Source of the DNA: DATKDF01 sp963752045
GTDB taxonomy: Bacteria > Acidobacteriota > Vicinamibacteria > Vicinamibacterales > SCN-69-37
DNA length: 64,000 nt
Reading direction: 5' to 3'
NCBI GenBank assembly: GCA_963752045.1
Contig: CAVVWN010000004.1
Span: 62,001 to 126,000 of the forward strand
The position numbers and the translations under genes were made by a program. The notes under the pieces were generated by a model. That model was not told the DNA's origin. It searched no databases and saw only the letters and a list, made by a program, of their open reading frames with translations. Of this stretch, positions 25,596-38,640 are shown piece after piece. The first letter of the stretch is position 1. The number at the start of each line of letters is the position of its first letter.

Positions 25596-26589
25596 TTACT
25601 TTCTCCAGCTCTGGAGGGCGCGGACGTAGTTGCCGCGCTCGAAGGCTTCGGGGTCCGGATTCCGTTCGAGGCTCATGCTGCCGAGCGCCTGTCGCAGCGA
25701 CGCGTACTCGCATTCCTCGAGCCAGTGCGTGAGCTCGCGTCGTACCACGGCCAGTTGCTTCGGGCCGTGCTTGAGCAGCGCCGCCACCATCTGCACGGCG
25801 CTCGCCCCGGCCATCACCGCCTTGATCGCGTCCTGGCTCGTGTGCACGCCGCCAGTTGCCGCAAGCGAGGCCCGCACCCGTCCGTAGAGAATCGCCAGCC
25901 AGCGCACGCGCAGCAGCAGTTCGTCCGACGTCGAGAAGTGGAGCCGCGGCACGGTTTCGAGCATCTCCGGATCGATGTCCGGCTGGTAGAACCGGTTGAA
26001 CAGCACGAGCCCGTCGGCGCCGGCATGGACCAGCTCGCGCGCGAGGTGCGGCAGTGACGTGAAGAACGGCGAGAGCTTGACGGCAATCGGAATGGCGATT
26101 CGCCCGCGGATGTTCCGCACGATGTCCACCAGCCGGGCTTCGATCTCGGCGCTCGTCTCGTCCGGATCGGTCGCCACGTAGTAGAAGTTCAGCTCGAGCG
26201 CGTCCGCGCCGGCCTCCTCGATCGAGCCGCGCGTAGCTCAGCCACCCCTCCGGCGTCGTGCCGTTGAGCGATCCGATCACGGGCACGTCGACCGCGTCCT
26301 TGATGGCCCGCAACTGCTCGAGGTAGCGGTCCGGACCCAGGTGGTAGTCGTCCGGCTCCGGGAAGTAGGACAGCGCCTCGCCGTACGAGTGCTGGTGCGC
26401 CTCGATGTGGGCGACCCGCCGAAAGGCCTCGGCCGCAATCTGCTCCTCGAAGAGCGAGTTCATGACGATGGCCGAGGCGCCGGCGTCTTCGAGACGCTTG
26501 ACGTTGCCGAGGTCGTCGACGAGCGGCGATGCGCCAGGCATCAGCGGGTGATCCAGCTCGAGTCCCAGATAGGTCGTGGTCAGATCCAT
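25596..26589 (-). CDS. dihydroorotate dehydrogenase-like flavoprotein, interrupted by one frameshift
   Basis: The corrected product is about 330 residues of a DHOD/PreA-type TIM barrel with FMN. The 5' part (MDLTTTYLGLELDHPLMPGA to EGWLSYAR) and the 3' part (SIEEAGADALELNFYYVATD, AVKLSPFF, LVLFNRFYQPDID, ATGGVHTSQDAIKAVMAGA) are both well conserved but in different frames; one extra base lies at about 26221-26232. This subfamily is often found beside pyruvate:ferredoxin oxidoreductase, as here (10 bases downstream), and may use ferredoxin or a quinone; it is not the pyrimidine pathway enzyme with certainty. As sequenced, a truncated protein would result. Confidence 0.75.
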
Positions 26590-26598
26590 CGCGTCCCC

Positions 26599-30163
<3,565 letters not shown>

Positions 30164-30344
30164 GAGGGGGGCTCCTTGCGGAAAGAGCGCGAGGCACGCT
30201 GCAACTGCTCAGGCCGGGCCTCGCGGGCCGACGTGCACCCAACATTCTATCGTTGCTGGCTCACCGTGGTGTGACTTGCGCGCAATGTTGTGGTTGGAAC
30301 CACGACCAATTCGGTCGGCTCACATGGAGGACCGCGGTCTTCAA

Positions 30345-30603
30345 ACCGTGGAGGGCATGGAGAAGTGGAGGGTGCCAAGGGAGGCACCGTGGAGGCCATG
30401 GAGGAATAGAGGGTTGCAGGGATGGACCGTGGAGAGCATGGAGGAATAGAGGGTTGCAGGGAAGAACCGTGGAGGGCATGGAGGAATAGAGGGTTGCAGG
30501 GAAGAACCGTGGAGGGCATGGAGGAATCGAGGGCCGCAGGGAAGAACCGTGGAGCACATGGAGGAATAGAGGGCTGCCGGGATACACCGTGGAGGGCATG
30601 GAA
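30345..30603. repeat. 40-bp tandem repeat, about six copies
   Basis: Starting at 30345 the word ACCGTGGAGG recurs at 30386, 30426, 30466, 30506, 30546 and 30586, an exact 40-bp period after a first 41-bp step. Each unit reads GTGGAGGGCATGGAGGAATA followed by GAGGGTTGCAGGGAAGAACC with small changes. The rightward strand is strongly purine-rich. Since 40 is not a multiple of three, all frames rotate; the open frames seen here are by-products. Confidence 0.9.
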
Positions 30604-31560
30604 GACATGGCGCGCTCCGTCATGAGACGACCCTTGAGCATCGTGGAGGAGATCCACTTGAAGATCTCCATATCTCCATGGTTCGTCCCTCCGGACCCTC
30701 ATGTTCGCACGGTGCGCGCATCAGAGGAGACTCCACCTGAGCGAACCTCCATCTCTCCACGGTGGATTTCTCCAGGTGCTCGATGCCCTCCACGGTGCAC
30801 GCGTCAGCACCGCGCACGGAAGAGGGCTGCCGGGATTCACCGTAGAGGACATGGAGGGCGGCGCTCCGTCATGGGACGACCCTTGGGCATCGTGGAGGAG
30901 AGCCACTTGGAGATCTCCATATCTCCATGGTTCGTCCCTCCGGACCTTCATGTTCGCCACGGTGCGCGCATCAGAGGAGACTCCACCTGAGCGAACCTCC
31001 ATCTCTCCACGGTGAATTCCGTCCAGGTGCTCGATGCCCTCCACGGTGCACGCGTCAGCACCGCGCACGGAAGAGGGCTGCCGGGTTTCACCGTAGAGGA
31101 CATGGAGGGCGGCGCTCCGTCATGAGACGACCCTTGAGCATCGTGGAGGAGAGCCACTTGGAGATCTCCATATCTCCATGGTTCGTCCCTCCGGACCTTC
31201 ATGTTCGCCACGGTGCGCGCATCAGAGGAGACTCCACCTGAGCGAACCTCCATCTCTCCACGGTGGATCCCTCCAGGTGCTCGATGCCCTCCACGGTGCA
31301 CGCGTCAGCACCGCGCACGGAAGAGGGCTGCCGGGATTCACCGTGGAGGACATGGAGGGCGGCGCTCCGTCATGGGACGACCATGGGGCATCGTGGAGGA
31401 GATCCAGTTGAAGGTCCTCCATATCTCCATGGTTCGTCCCTCCGGACCTTCATGTTCGCCACGGTGCGCGCGTCAGAGGAGGCTCCACCTGAGCGAACCT
31501 CCATCTCTCCACGGTGGATCCCTCCAGGTGCTCAATCCTCTCCACGGTTCACGTGTCAGA
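30604..31560. repeat. about 250-bp tandem repeat, four copies, ending inside the next gene's 3' end
   Basis: Copies begin with GACATGG at 30604, 30848, 31099 and 31349 (244, 251 and 250 bp, the last truncated at ~31560) and are nearly identical. Each contains palindromes such as GGAGATCTCC and TCCACGGTGGA, and each begins with a GTGGAGGACATGGAGGG word related to the preceding 40-bp unit. The final copy runs into the stop codon of the TPR gene, and the other copies carry a diverged version of that gene end. Together with the 40-bp array this fills the 1.4-kb gene-free region 30164-31555. No convincing gene or promoter was found in it. Confidence 0.9.
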
Positions 31561-33136
31561 ACCGCGACGCACGGATCCAGACGTCGGCGCGCGCCCAGCT
31601 CTTCTCCATGTCGGCGTCGACGTCGGCCGTGGGCTTGCCCTGCGCGACGAGCGCCTGCCGCAGCCCGAAGAGCGACCAGCCGTTGTGAGGGTGATGGGCC
31701 AGCTCTGAGCGGTACACGCGCTCCGCGTCGGCCGGCCGACCGGCTTCGAGAAGCGCGGCGCCCAGCCAGTGCTCGGCCGCGAACGGCAGCGGCTCGGGCT
31801 CGTCGTACTCGAGCGCGGTGTATAACGTCACCGCGCGCTCGAAGGCTGCGATCGCGCCGTCACGATTGCCCTCGGCACGCAGGATCTCACCTTCCAGAAT
31901 GCCGCCGACGACGCCGAGGAGGCGCTCGGCTGGATGACCGCGGAAGGCCGCCTTCGACGAGGCGGCCGCGTCGAGCACGCGCGCGAGGTAGACCCTGGCG
32001 AAGTCTGCTTCGCCCATGCGCAGCTTCGCGTAGCCCTGCGCAAAGTCCCACATGCCGGCCGAGATGTCGTTTGTTGGCCGGCTCGTGACGGCCGGAATCT
32101 CGTCGAACCGGCCGAACCGCACCAGGGTGAGCACCTGGTACATCGTGTCGCGCGTGAGCTTCGCGTAGTCCTTGCCGGCCTGCATCGCCACGGCGCCCTG
32201 GCCGTCCATCGATGCGGCAAAGAGCAGCATGTGCAGGTTGTGCGACGGGTAGATCGCGAAGCCTTCGCCGACCTCGGCCTTCAGGTCCGAATGCCAGGCC
32301 TGGATGTTCGCGCGCACGGCGTCGCCCCAGCGGCCGATCTCGTTCCACGTGTGCGACGGCATGTGGTTGATGTGGCTCGCGCCCGGAATCGAGTTGCCCA
32401 GGTACTCGGCGCAGCCCTCGGCCTTCTCGGGGGCGATCGTGGATTCGGTGGCGTGCACGTAGAGATGACAGGCCCCTGGATGCCGGATGTCGCGCGCGAG
32501 GATGCCTTCGAGGACCTCGTGCAACCGCTGGACGCTGGGGCTGGTGATGTCGCGCGTGCCGCGCCGCGGCTCCAGCAGGAAGAGCGCTTCGGCGTAGAGC
32601 GTGGCGGCATCGAGGTCGTCCGGGTAGGCCTCGGCGACCTTGCGCATGGCCTCGGCATAGGCCCGGTCCTGCTCGCCGCGCGTCTCAGGGTCGAAGTGCT
32701 CCACGTACCGGACGGCCATCGCGTCGATGAAGGCGCGCTCCTTCGCATCGGCGTGGGCCTCGAGCGACAGGGCCTTCTGGATGGCGGCGTAGGCATGCGG
32801 CGCCTCGGCGGCCGTCATCGGGCCGTTCAGATACGAGCCCCACGACCACGCCTCGCCCCAGTAGCAGATGGCGCACGTCGGATCGCGCTTCCACGCTTCA
32901 CGAAACGACCGCGTGCCGTCCATCTTCGCGAAGGCGTACATCATCTGGAAGCCTTGGGTGAAGTAGGCCTGCGCTTCCGGGTCCGCAGACGAGATGGTCC
33001 GCGTAAACGGGCCAAGCCCGACCGTGAAGAGGGGGATGGGCTCGTCGAACTGCTTGGGCAGCCCACCACCCATGTCGTGCTGCTGGGCGGAGACGAGAGA
33101 CACCGAGGCCAGAACCGCAAGAATCGTCAGTCGCAT
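31556..33136 (-). CDS. secreted tetratricopeptide-repeat protein
   Basis: 526 residues with a signal peptide (LTILAVLASVSLVSAQ). The mature protein is all-helical with TPR-like repeats (AYFTQGFQMMYAFAKMD, AAIQKALSLEAHADAKERAF, DDLDAATLYAEALFLL, AAFERAVTLYTAL) and conserved segments of a widespread but uncharacterised family: DPTCAICYWGEAW, GACHLYVHATES, ASHINHMPSHTW. The Cys and His motifs might bind a metal, but no reaction is known. The start at 33136 begins the signal peptide; ATG 33148 would add four residues. Its last codons form part of the adjacent tandem-repeat unit. Confidence 0.75.
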   Translation of the reverse strand: MRLTILAVLASVSLVSAQQHDMGGGLPKQFDEPIPLFTVGLGPFTRTISSADPEAQAYFTQGFQMMYAFAKMDGTRSFREAWKRDPTCAICYWGEAWSWGSYLNGPMTAAEAPHAYAAIQKALSLEAHADAKERAFIDAMAVRYVEHFDPETRGEQDRAYAEAMRKVAEAYPDDLDAATLYAEALFLLEPRRGTRDITSPSVQRLHEVLEGILARDIRHPGACHLYVHATESTIAPEKAEGCAEYLGNSIPGASHINHMPSHTWNEIGRWGDAVRANIQAWHSDLKAEVGEGFAIYPSHNLHMLLFAASMDGQGAVAMQAGKDYAKLTRDTMYQVLTLVRFGRFDEIPAVTSRPTNDISAGMWDFAQGYAKLRMGEADFARVYLARVLDAAASSKAAFRGHPAERLLGVVGGILEGEILRAEGNRDGAIAAFERAVTLYTALEYDEPEPLPFAAEHWLGAALLEAGRPADAERVYRSELAHHPHNGWSLFGLRQALVAQGKPTADVDADMEKSWARADVWIRASRF

Positions 33137-33212
33137 GGCACCGATCATAGATGAGGGCAGGCGGGTTTGTCCGGCAGGCCGGCGGCCGCGCGGCCGGGAG
33201 TATCATCTCGGC

Positions 33213-34505
33213 ATGCGCAGAGCACTCTTCCTGTTGCCGTTTATGGCCCTGGTCGGGTCCGCGCCGGTTGCGGGCCAGTCGGCGAGCGGCGACTCGTACA
33301 CCCGCTACGAGCTGCTGGCCCCCGAGTCGGCGAGCTTCAAGATCATCTACGACGTCACGGCGACGACGCCGGGCGCCAGGTTCTACTTCAACCCGATCCG
33401 GCAGGGCAGCGAAGCCAGCGACGAGTCGGTCGTCGACCGGATGACCGGTCAACCCCTGAAGTTCGAGGTGGTTACGGGCGATGTGGCCCGGGCCGACGGT
33501 CAGCGCGGGGCGTCGGCCGAGAGCCTCTATATAAAGGTGCACCTGGCCCGGCCGGTGCCCGAGGGCGGCGAGGCCCGGATCCGCATCGTCAAGACCTACA
33601 AGGACGAGAAGAGCTACTACCGGCAGGGCGACCTCATCGTGTTCGATCGGTCGCTCGGCATCACGCGAAACGCCATCGTGCTGCCGGCCGGCTACGAGAT
33701 CGTGTCGTCGAACTTCCCGTCACAGGTGATCGAAGAGGCCGACGGCCGGCTGGCGATCAGCCACTGGAACAACACGCCGTCGGCAGCGCCGGTGCTCATT
33801 CGCGCCCGGAAGCTCACGCCGGCCGCGGGAGCTGCGGTTCCTGCCTCAGCGTCCGGGCGTCCGGCGGCGTCGGCCGCGCCGGTTCGCTCCGCGACACCGG
33901 CCACCGCGCCCCCGGCTCCATCGGCGCCGCCCGACGAGCTGCGCAACCTCCGGGTGAGCGAGCGCGCCTTCGAGAACCGCGAGATCGTGTACTTCCTGAA
34001 GCAGCCCGAGACGCACGCCTTCAGCCTGTACCACGACTACACGGAGACGAGGCCCGGCGTCGACCGCTATCTCAACGTCGTCCGCGCCGGCAGCACCGTG
34101 TCGGATCCGTCGGCGATCGTGCTCGACACCGGCGAGAAGCTCCCGGTCGAGACGCTCACGGGCGACGCCATCACGCGCGCGAACCTCGGCGTCGGCGACG
34201 TGACCCCGGAAACCGAAGTCGTGGTCATCAGGTTCCCGGCCGTCACGGCCGGGCAGTCCCTGCGGCTCCGCATCTCGGAGACGTACACGGACCCGTCGCG
34301 CTACGGTGTCGTCGACGGCCAGTTGGTCTGGCACCGGAGCTTCGGGCGTCCGATGAACGACGTCGTGCTGCCTGAAGGCTGGCACCTCACGGTCAGCTCT
34401 ATTCCAGGCGTCATCACGACCGAGCCGGATGGCCGGACTCGTGTGTCGTTCATCAACCCCCGGCCGGACTCGATCGACGTCATCCTTAAAGCGCGTCGCC
34501 GGTAG
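33213..34505 (+). CDS. secreted protein with two repeated beta domains, function unknown
   Basis: 430 residues with a signal peptide (ALFLLPFMALVGSAPVAGQ). It contains two similar ~170-residue halves separated by an Ala/Pro-rich linker (~210-245). Matching landmarks: FKIIYDVTATTPGARFYFNP with FSLYHDYTETRPGVDRYLNV, VVTGDVARAD with TLTGDAITRAN, IRIVKTYKDEKSYYRQGD with LRISETYTDPSRYGVVDG, and DRSLGITRNAIVLPAGYEIV with HRSFGRPMNDVVLPEGWHLT. The pattern of alternating strands suggests a beta-sandwich. No catalytic motif is visible. Divergent from the TPR gene with 76 bases between starts. Confidence 0.72.
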   Translation: MRRALFLLPFMALVGSAPVAGQSASGDSYTRYELLAPESASFKIIYDVTATTPGARFYFNPIRQGSEASDESVVDRMTGQPLKFEVVTGDVARADGQRGASAESLYIKVHLARPVPEGGEARIRIVKTYKDEKSYYRQGDLIVFDRSLGITRNAIVLPAGYEIVSSNFPSQVIEEADGRLAISHWNNTPSAAPVLIRARKLTPAAGAAVPASASGRPAASAAPVRSATPATAPPAPSAPPDELRNLRVSERAFENREIVYFLKQPETHAFSLYHDYTETRPGVDRYLNVVRAGSTVSDPSAIVLDTGEKLPVETLTGDAITRANLGVGDVTPETEVVVIRFPAVTAGQSLRLRISETYTDPSRYGVVDGQLVWHRSFGRPMNDVVLPEGWHLTVSSIPGVITTEPDGRTRVSFINPRPDSIDVILKARRR

Positions 34506-34515
34506 CGGTTGGAAG

Positions 34516-35109
34516 TCATCGGTACACCCGCTGGTTCGAGGATGCCCGGCCGAGCGGAACCGAAACGCCGACTGCCACGCGCACGCTCACGGGCACGAAG
34601 AGCGCGAACGCGACTTGGGATTCCAGGTGCATTCTGAGGCGGGGCTTGACGTCGAAGTCCACGCCTCCGCCAGCGAGGAAGAGGACCGGCGGGAACACGT
34701 GATTGGATGTCGTCCGGATGCAGTGACCGTAGCTGCAGTCGGCCGTTTCGTAGCGTGCGACGAGGCCCATGAAGCCGAACGACGAGTAGGCCTGGTAGTC
34801 GGCGTCCTTGCCGCTCCGCAGCCGACGGAACTGCATTCCGTACACGCCGCGGGTGTTGAGGTAGTCGCCGCTCTCCGCGACGCCGGCGAAGAGCTCAATC
34901 GACCGGCGATCGCTCACCGGGATGGCGGCCGACAGGCGGAGGTCCACGCCTCCGCCGCCGTACGACGCGATCCCGCCGAATGCCACGTCGATCGTCGTCT
35001 GACGGAAAGCCGGTGGCTGGTCGTGAGCGTCCTGCGCCGCTGCCGGTGCGGCAAAGACGGTGGTTGTGGCCATCAGCAGAAGCGTCGGGAGCAGGTGGTT
35101 CGTCTCCAT
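34516..35109 (-). CDS. secreted small beta-barrel-like protein, function unknown
   Basis: 197 residues with a clear signal peptide (LPTLLLMATTTVFAAPAAAQ). The mature part has alternating amphipathic strands and Gly-rich turns (VAFGGIASYGGGGVDLRLSA, FGFMGLVARYETAD, VLFLAGGGVDFDVKPRLRMH, VRVAVGVSVPLG), as in small outer-membrane beta-barrels of the OmpA/porin-like type. Two Cys (DCSYGHCIR) could form a loop disulfide. Start chosen at 35109; a longer open frame upstream overlaps the divergent gene's promoter and is not used. Its stop lies 10 bases from the convergent stop of the duplicated-domain protein. Confidence 0.65.
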   Translation of the reverse strand: METNHLLPTLLLMATTTVFAAPAAAQDAHDQPPAFRQTTIDVAFGGIASYGGGGVDLRLSAAIPVSDRRSIELFAGVAESGDYLNTRGVYGMQFRRLRSGKDADYQAYSSFGFMGLVARYETADCSYGHCIRTTSNHVFPPVLFLAGGGVDFDVKPRLRMHLESQVAFALFVPVSVRVAVGVSVPLGRASSNQRVYR

Positions 35110-35164
35110 GGCCGCAGAGTAGCGACGCTCGGGAGAGATGTCCTGACAATCGCGCTGAAAAGCC

Positions 35165-35193
35165 CTGAAACCGTGTGCAGGGGCTGGTATGAT
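35165..35193 (+). promoter_or_regulatory. sigma-70 type promoter of the 99-residue protein gene
   Basis: CTGAAA (35165-35170) and TATGAT (35188-35193) are separated by 17 bases, and TGG directly before TATGAT forms an extended -10. Transcription would start about 30 bases before the ATG at 35231, which has AGGAGATAGTC as ribosome site. Confidence 0.5.
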
Positions 35194-35230
35194 CTCGGTC
35201 TCCCCAGCCCTTCTTCCGCAGGAGATAGTC

Positions 35231-35530
35231 ATGTTCCTCATCCGCGAAGTCATGCAGTGCAAACCCGGCAAGGTCAGAGACATGGTCAACAAGTTCAAGG
35301 CCCTCAACACCGTGGCGCAGCGGCTCGGCTACCAGCCGTTCCGTCTGTTCACCGACGTGAGCGGCGAGCCGTTCTGGACGGTCGTGGCGGAGAACGAGGT
35401 CAAGAGCCTGGGCGAGTTCCTCGAGATGGAAGAGAAGGTGATGGCCGAGGATGAAGCTCGCAAGGCGATGGCCGGGTACCACGATCTCGTCCAGAACGGG
35501 CGGCGCGAAATCTATCGCGTCGAGAGCTGA
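35231..35530 (+). CDS. small dimeric alpha/beta-barrel-like protein (NIPSNAP/ABM-type), function unknown
   Basis: 99 residues: MFLIREVMQCKPGKVRDMVN, a middle FRLFTDVSGEPFWTVVAE strand pair and a helix LGEFLEMEEKVMA. This strand-helix-strand order and length fit the ferredoxin-like dimeric alpha/beta barrels (NIPSNAP, antibiotic-biosynthesis-monooxygenase-like). Such proteins range from monooxygenases to ligand carriers, and no reaction is assigned. The ribosome site AGGAGATAGTC fixes the start at 35231. Single gene, converging on the ADOP permease. Confidence 0.7.
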   Translation: MFLIREVMQCKPGKVRDMVNKFKALNTVAQRLGYQPFRLFTDVSGEPFWTVVAENEVKSLGEFLEMEEKVMAEDEARKAMAGYHDLVQNGRREIYRVES

Positions 35531-35541
35531 GAGGCAGTCAG

Positions 35542-38013
35542 CTATTCGCTTCTGAGCGCGACGATCGGGTCGGTCCGGGCGGCTCGGCGGGCGGGGATGT
35601 AGCTGGCCGCGGCGGCCACCGAGAAGAGTGCCGCCGCGATGGCTGCGAACGTCACCGGATCGGTGGGCTCGACGCCGAAGAGCAGCGACTCGAGTAACTG
35701 CGTGAGCGCGAAGGCGCCCGCAAGCCCGGCTGTCACACCGGCCAGCCCCAGGATGAGACCCTGCCGGATCACCAGGCGTTCGATCGACGCGGGGCTCGCG
35801 CCGAGCGCGATCCGGATGCCCATCTCGCGCGTGCCCTGCGAGACCAGGTACGCCATCACGCCGTAGATGCCAATCGCGGCGAGCGCGGCCGCCACGGCCG
35901 CGAAGAGCGAGAGCAGCGTCACGAGAAACCGGCGCCGCGCGAGCGACTCGTCCACGCGCGCCTCCATGGTCTTCATCCGGAAGATTGGCAGGTCGGGATC
36001 GAGCGCGCGGATGGCGTCGCGCACCGGCCCGCCGAGCGCGGCCGCGTCGCCGGCCGCGCGCACCGTCACGTACAGCTGCCGGGCCGGTTGCTGCGTGTGC
36101 GGCCGGTAGAACGCGATGCGCGCGTCGGCGTCGAGCGCGTACTGCTTCACCTGGCCGACCACGCCGACCACGGTCTCCCACTCGGTCGTGGTCGTCTGAT
36201 CGCCGTACCGGATGCGTTTGCCGATGGCCGACTGCCCTGGCCACAGGTCGTTCGCCATCCGCTCGTCCACGATGACCACGCGCGTCATGCCGGGCAGGTC
36301 CTCGTCGGTGAAGTAGCGCCCTTCGAGGAGCGGAATGCCGAGCGTCTCGAAGTAGCGCGACGTGGCCACGCGCTGGTCGGCGTTGATGAACCGCTCGCCG
36401 GCCGGCGGCGTGCGCCCTTCGACCTGGATCGGCCCCCACGCGAAGAAGTTGCTGAGTGGCAGCGGGATCACGCCCCCCGAGGACGTGACACCCGGCAGCG
36501 CGTCGAGCCGTTCCCACAGGGCCTTGTAGCCGCGCTGGACCGCGGGGCTGTCGGGGTACTTCTGGCCCATGAGCGACAGCTCGAACGTCAGCACGCCGTC
36601 GGGCGTGAATCCGCCTGGCACCTGCTGCACGTGCGCGAAGCTCCGGATGAGCAGGCCCGCGCCGATGAGCAGCACCACGGAGAGCGCAAGCTCGGCCACG
36701 ACGAGCAGCCGGCGCAGGCCGTCGCCGCGTCCCCAGAGCGCGCCGCTCGCCGACGAGCCGCGGCCGGCGTCCTGCAGGTGGCTCTGCACGTCGACCTTCG
36801 AGAGCCCGAGCGCCGGCGCCAGTCCGAACAGCAGTCCCGAGAGCGCGCTCACGCCGCACGTGAAGAGCAGCACGCCTCCGTCGATGCCGATGGCGCCGAG
36901 GCGCGGCACGTCCTCGGGCTGCAGCAGGTGCAGCCACCGCACGCCGGCAAGCGCCAGCAGGATGCCGGCCGCGCCACCGGCGAACGCCAGGAGCACGCTT
37001 TCCGAGAAGAGCTGGCGGACCAGCCGGCCGCGGCTCGCGCCCAGCGCGGCGCGCACCGCCATCTCGCGCTGCCGGCCGAGCGCCCGTGAGAGCAGCAGAT
37101 TGGCGACGTTGGCGCAGGCGATGAGCAGCACGAAGCCCACCGCGCCCGAGAGCACCACGAGCGCCGTGCGCACGCCGCCCACGACCTGCTCCTGCAGCGG
37201 CACGAGACTGAAGGTGAGGCCGCCGTTCGGCGGGTACACGTCGGGAAACTCGCTCCGCAAGCTGGCCGTGATGGTGTCCATCTCGGCTTGCGCCGCCTCG
37301 AAGGTGACGCCCGGCGCGAGCCGCGCCAGCACGTTGAAGTCCTCGCGCGTGCGCACCGTGGCGGCGTTCGGGCCGAGCCGGATCGGCAGCACGAAGTCGC
37401 CTTCCTCCACCACGCCGAGCGTCGGCAGCACCTCGCGCGGCATCGCGAAGCCCGGCGCGAGCACGCCGACAATCTCGACCGGCTGACCGTCGAGCGAGAC
37501 GCTCCGGCCGACCACGGACGGGTCGCCGCCGTAACGCCGCATCCACGTGCCGTGGCCGATGACGGCGACGCCCGCCGCTCCCGGCACGTCGTCGTCCGGG
37601 AGGAGCAGGCGTCCGTGGGCGGCGCGAGCGCCGAGCATGGTCAGGAGGTTCGTCGACAGGCGGATCGTGCCCACCCGTTCGGGCTCGCCGTCGTCGCCGG
37701 TGAGCGTCCGGTACATGCCGTGCGCGATGGCGACGTCTTCGAGGCCCGAGTGTCTCGTCTTGATGTCGAAGTACTGCGCGGTCGAAAACCAGTCTTCGGC
37801 GATGTCGAGCCCGGGCGACCGGTTCCACAGGATGGCGAGGCGGTCCGAGTCGGGATAGGGCAGCGGCTCGATGAGCAGGGCGTGCGTGACGCTGAAGATG
37901 GCCGTGTTCGCGCCGATGCCGATGCCGACCGACAGCACGGCGGCGGCCGTGAAGCCGGGCGTCTTTCGAAAGGCGCGAGCCGCGTATCGCAGGTCCTGCA
38001 GCAGGGTCGGCAT
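35542..38013 (-). CDS. ADOP-type double FtsX/MacB permease without ATPase partner
   Basis: 823 residues arranged as two MacB-type halves, each with a periplasmic domain and FtsX helices: N-terminal helix (FTAAAVLSVGIGIGANTAIF), first periplasmic domain (~55-270), FtsX block with REMAVRAALGASRGRLVRQ (~285-400), a linker, second periplasmic domain (~455-690), and a second FtsX block with REMGIRIALGAS (~700-815), ending PARRAARTDPIVALRSE. This fused permease type is greatly expanded in acidobacteria, mostly without a neighbouring ABC ATPase, as here. It may couple to a shared ATPase for mechanotransmission or lipoprotein/efflux roles; the substrate is unknown. The start matches the family (MPTLLQDLRYAARAFRKTPG). 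Confidence 0.88.
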   Translation of the reverse strand: MPTLLQDLRYAARAFRKTPGFTAAAVLSVGIGIGANTAIFSVTHALLIEPLPYPDSDRLAILWNRSPGLDIAEDWFSTAQYFDIKTRHSGLEDVAIAHGMYRTLTGDDGEPERVGTIRLSTNLLTMLGARAAHGRLLLPDDDVPGAAGVAVIGHGTWMRRYGGDPSVVGRSVSLDGQPVEIVGVLAPGFAMPREVLPTLGVVEEGDFVLPIRLGPNAATVRTREDFNVLARLAPGVTFEAAQAEMDTITASLRSEFPDVYPPNGGLTFSLVPLQEQVVGGVRTALVVLSGAVGFVLLIACANVANLLLSRALGRQREMAVRAALGASRGRLVRQLFSESVLLAFAGGAAGILLALAGVRWLHLLQPEDVPRLGAIGIDGGVLLFTCGVSALSGLLFGLAPALGLSKVDVQSHLQDAGRGSSASGALWGRGDGLRRLLVVAELALSVVLLIGAGLLIRSFAHVQQVPGGFTPDGVLTFELSLMGQKYPDSPAVQRGYKALWERLDALPGVTSSGGVIPLPLSNFFAWGPIQVEGRTPPAGERFINADQRVATSRYFETLGIPLLEGRYFTDEDLPGMTRVVIVDERMANDLWPGQSAIGKRIRYGDQTTTTEWETVVGVVGQVKQYALDADARIAFYRPHTQQPARQLYVTVRAAGDAAALGGPVRDAIRALDPDLPIFRMKTMEARVDESLARRRFLVTLLSLFAAVAAALAAIGIYGVMAYLVSQGTREMGIRIALGASPASIERLVIRQGLILGLAGVTAGLAGAFALTQLLESLLFGVEPTDPVTFAAIAAALFSVAAAASYIPARRAARTDPIVALRSE

Positions 38014-38040
38014 CGGCGGCTGATGGTCCTGGCGGTCTGG

Positions 38041-38505
38041 CTAGTCTCCCGACGCGGCCCTGACGGCCGCGAGCGACGCGATGAGCGACTGCTTCTCTTC
38101 GACGAGCGACCGGAACGTCTCGCGGAAGAGCCGCTGCGACAGGTGCACGTCACTGCCGATCAGGCGGCGGAAGGCACTCGAGTCCCACTCGACAATAGCG
38201 GACGGCTCGGCCGCGCGGGCCGACGTCACGCGCTCGACGCCGGCGAGCACCGCCAGCTCCCCGAGAATCCGGCTCGGCCCGGCGTCGCTCAGCGCCAGCT
38301 CGCGCTCGTTCCGCTCCACGAACAGGTGCACGCGCCCGGTGAGAATCAACACGACGAAGGTGGCCGCGTCGCCCTCGCGGAACAGGACTTCGCCCGTCGC
38401 AAGCTCCCGCACGCGACCGCGCTCGACGACCGACCCGATGCCGTGCACCGTGTACCCCTCGAACATGGGAAACGTCGTCATCAGCTCCGCGTGGCGCGCG
38501 TCCAT
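38041..38505 (-). CDS. cyclic-nucleotide-binding domain protein
   Basis: 154 residues, a single CRP-like cNMP-binding domain without a DNA-binding helix-turn-helix: LATGEVLFREGDAATFVVLI, GRVHLFVERNERELAL, SRILGELAVLAGVERVTSA. The phosphate-binding cassette, normally GE[LI]...RxA, is present (GELAVLAGVERVTSARA). It probably senses cAMP or a related nucleotide and acts through a partner. GGAGGCCAGCC precedes the ATG at 38505. It lies 27 bases upstream of the ADOP permease in the same direction, so it may control or accompany that transporter. Confidence 0.78.
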   Translation of the reverse strand: MDARHAELMTTFPMFEGYTVHGIGSVVERGRVRELATGEVLFREGDAATFVVLILTGRVHLFVERNERELALSDAGPSRILGELAVLAGVERVTSARAAEPSAIVEWDSSAFRRLIGSDVHLSQRLFRETFRSLVEEKQSLIASLAAVRAASGD

Positions 38506-38640
38506 GGCTGGCCTCCGGTGTGATGGCACAGCCTACCTCGAAACGGGCCGCAGGTGTTGCGTCGAGCCTGAGGGCGAAGACGCCACCCGTCTCGCGATCG
38601 ACCTCGCCGTCGTCACAGGTGACCGAGGTCGAGCCAGGAC

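Noticed and set aside
30240..30300. promoter of the pyruvate:ferredoxin oxidoreductase gene (TAGAAT at 30249-30244)
   Set aside because: A -10-like hexamer is present but no matching -35 at 16-18 bases, so the call is too weak.
30386..30600. possible CRISPR array (regular 40-bp spacing)
   Set aside because: The whole 40-bp unit is repeated; there are no unique spacers and no cas genes.
30253..31420. several 60-150 codon ORFs on both strands in the repeat block
   Set aside because: They arise because the 40-bp unit rotates frames without stops and the 250-bp unit repeats; no initiation signals or family resemblance.
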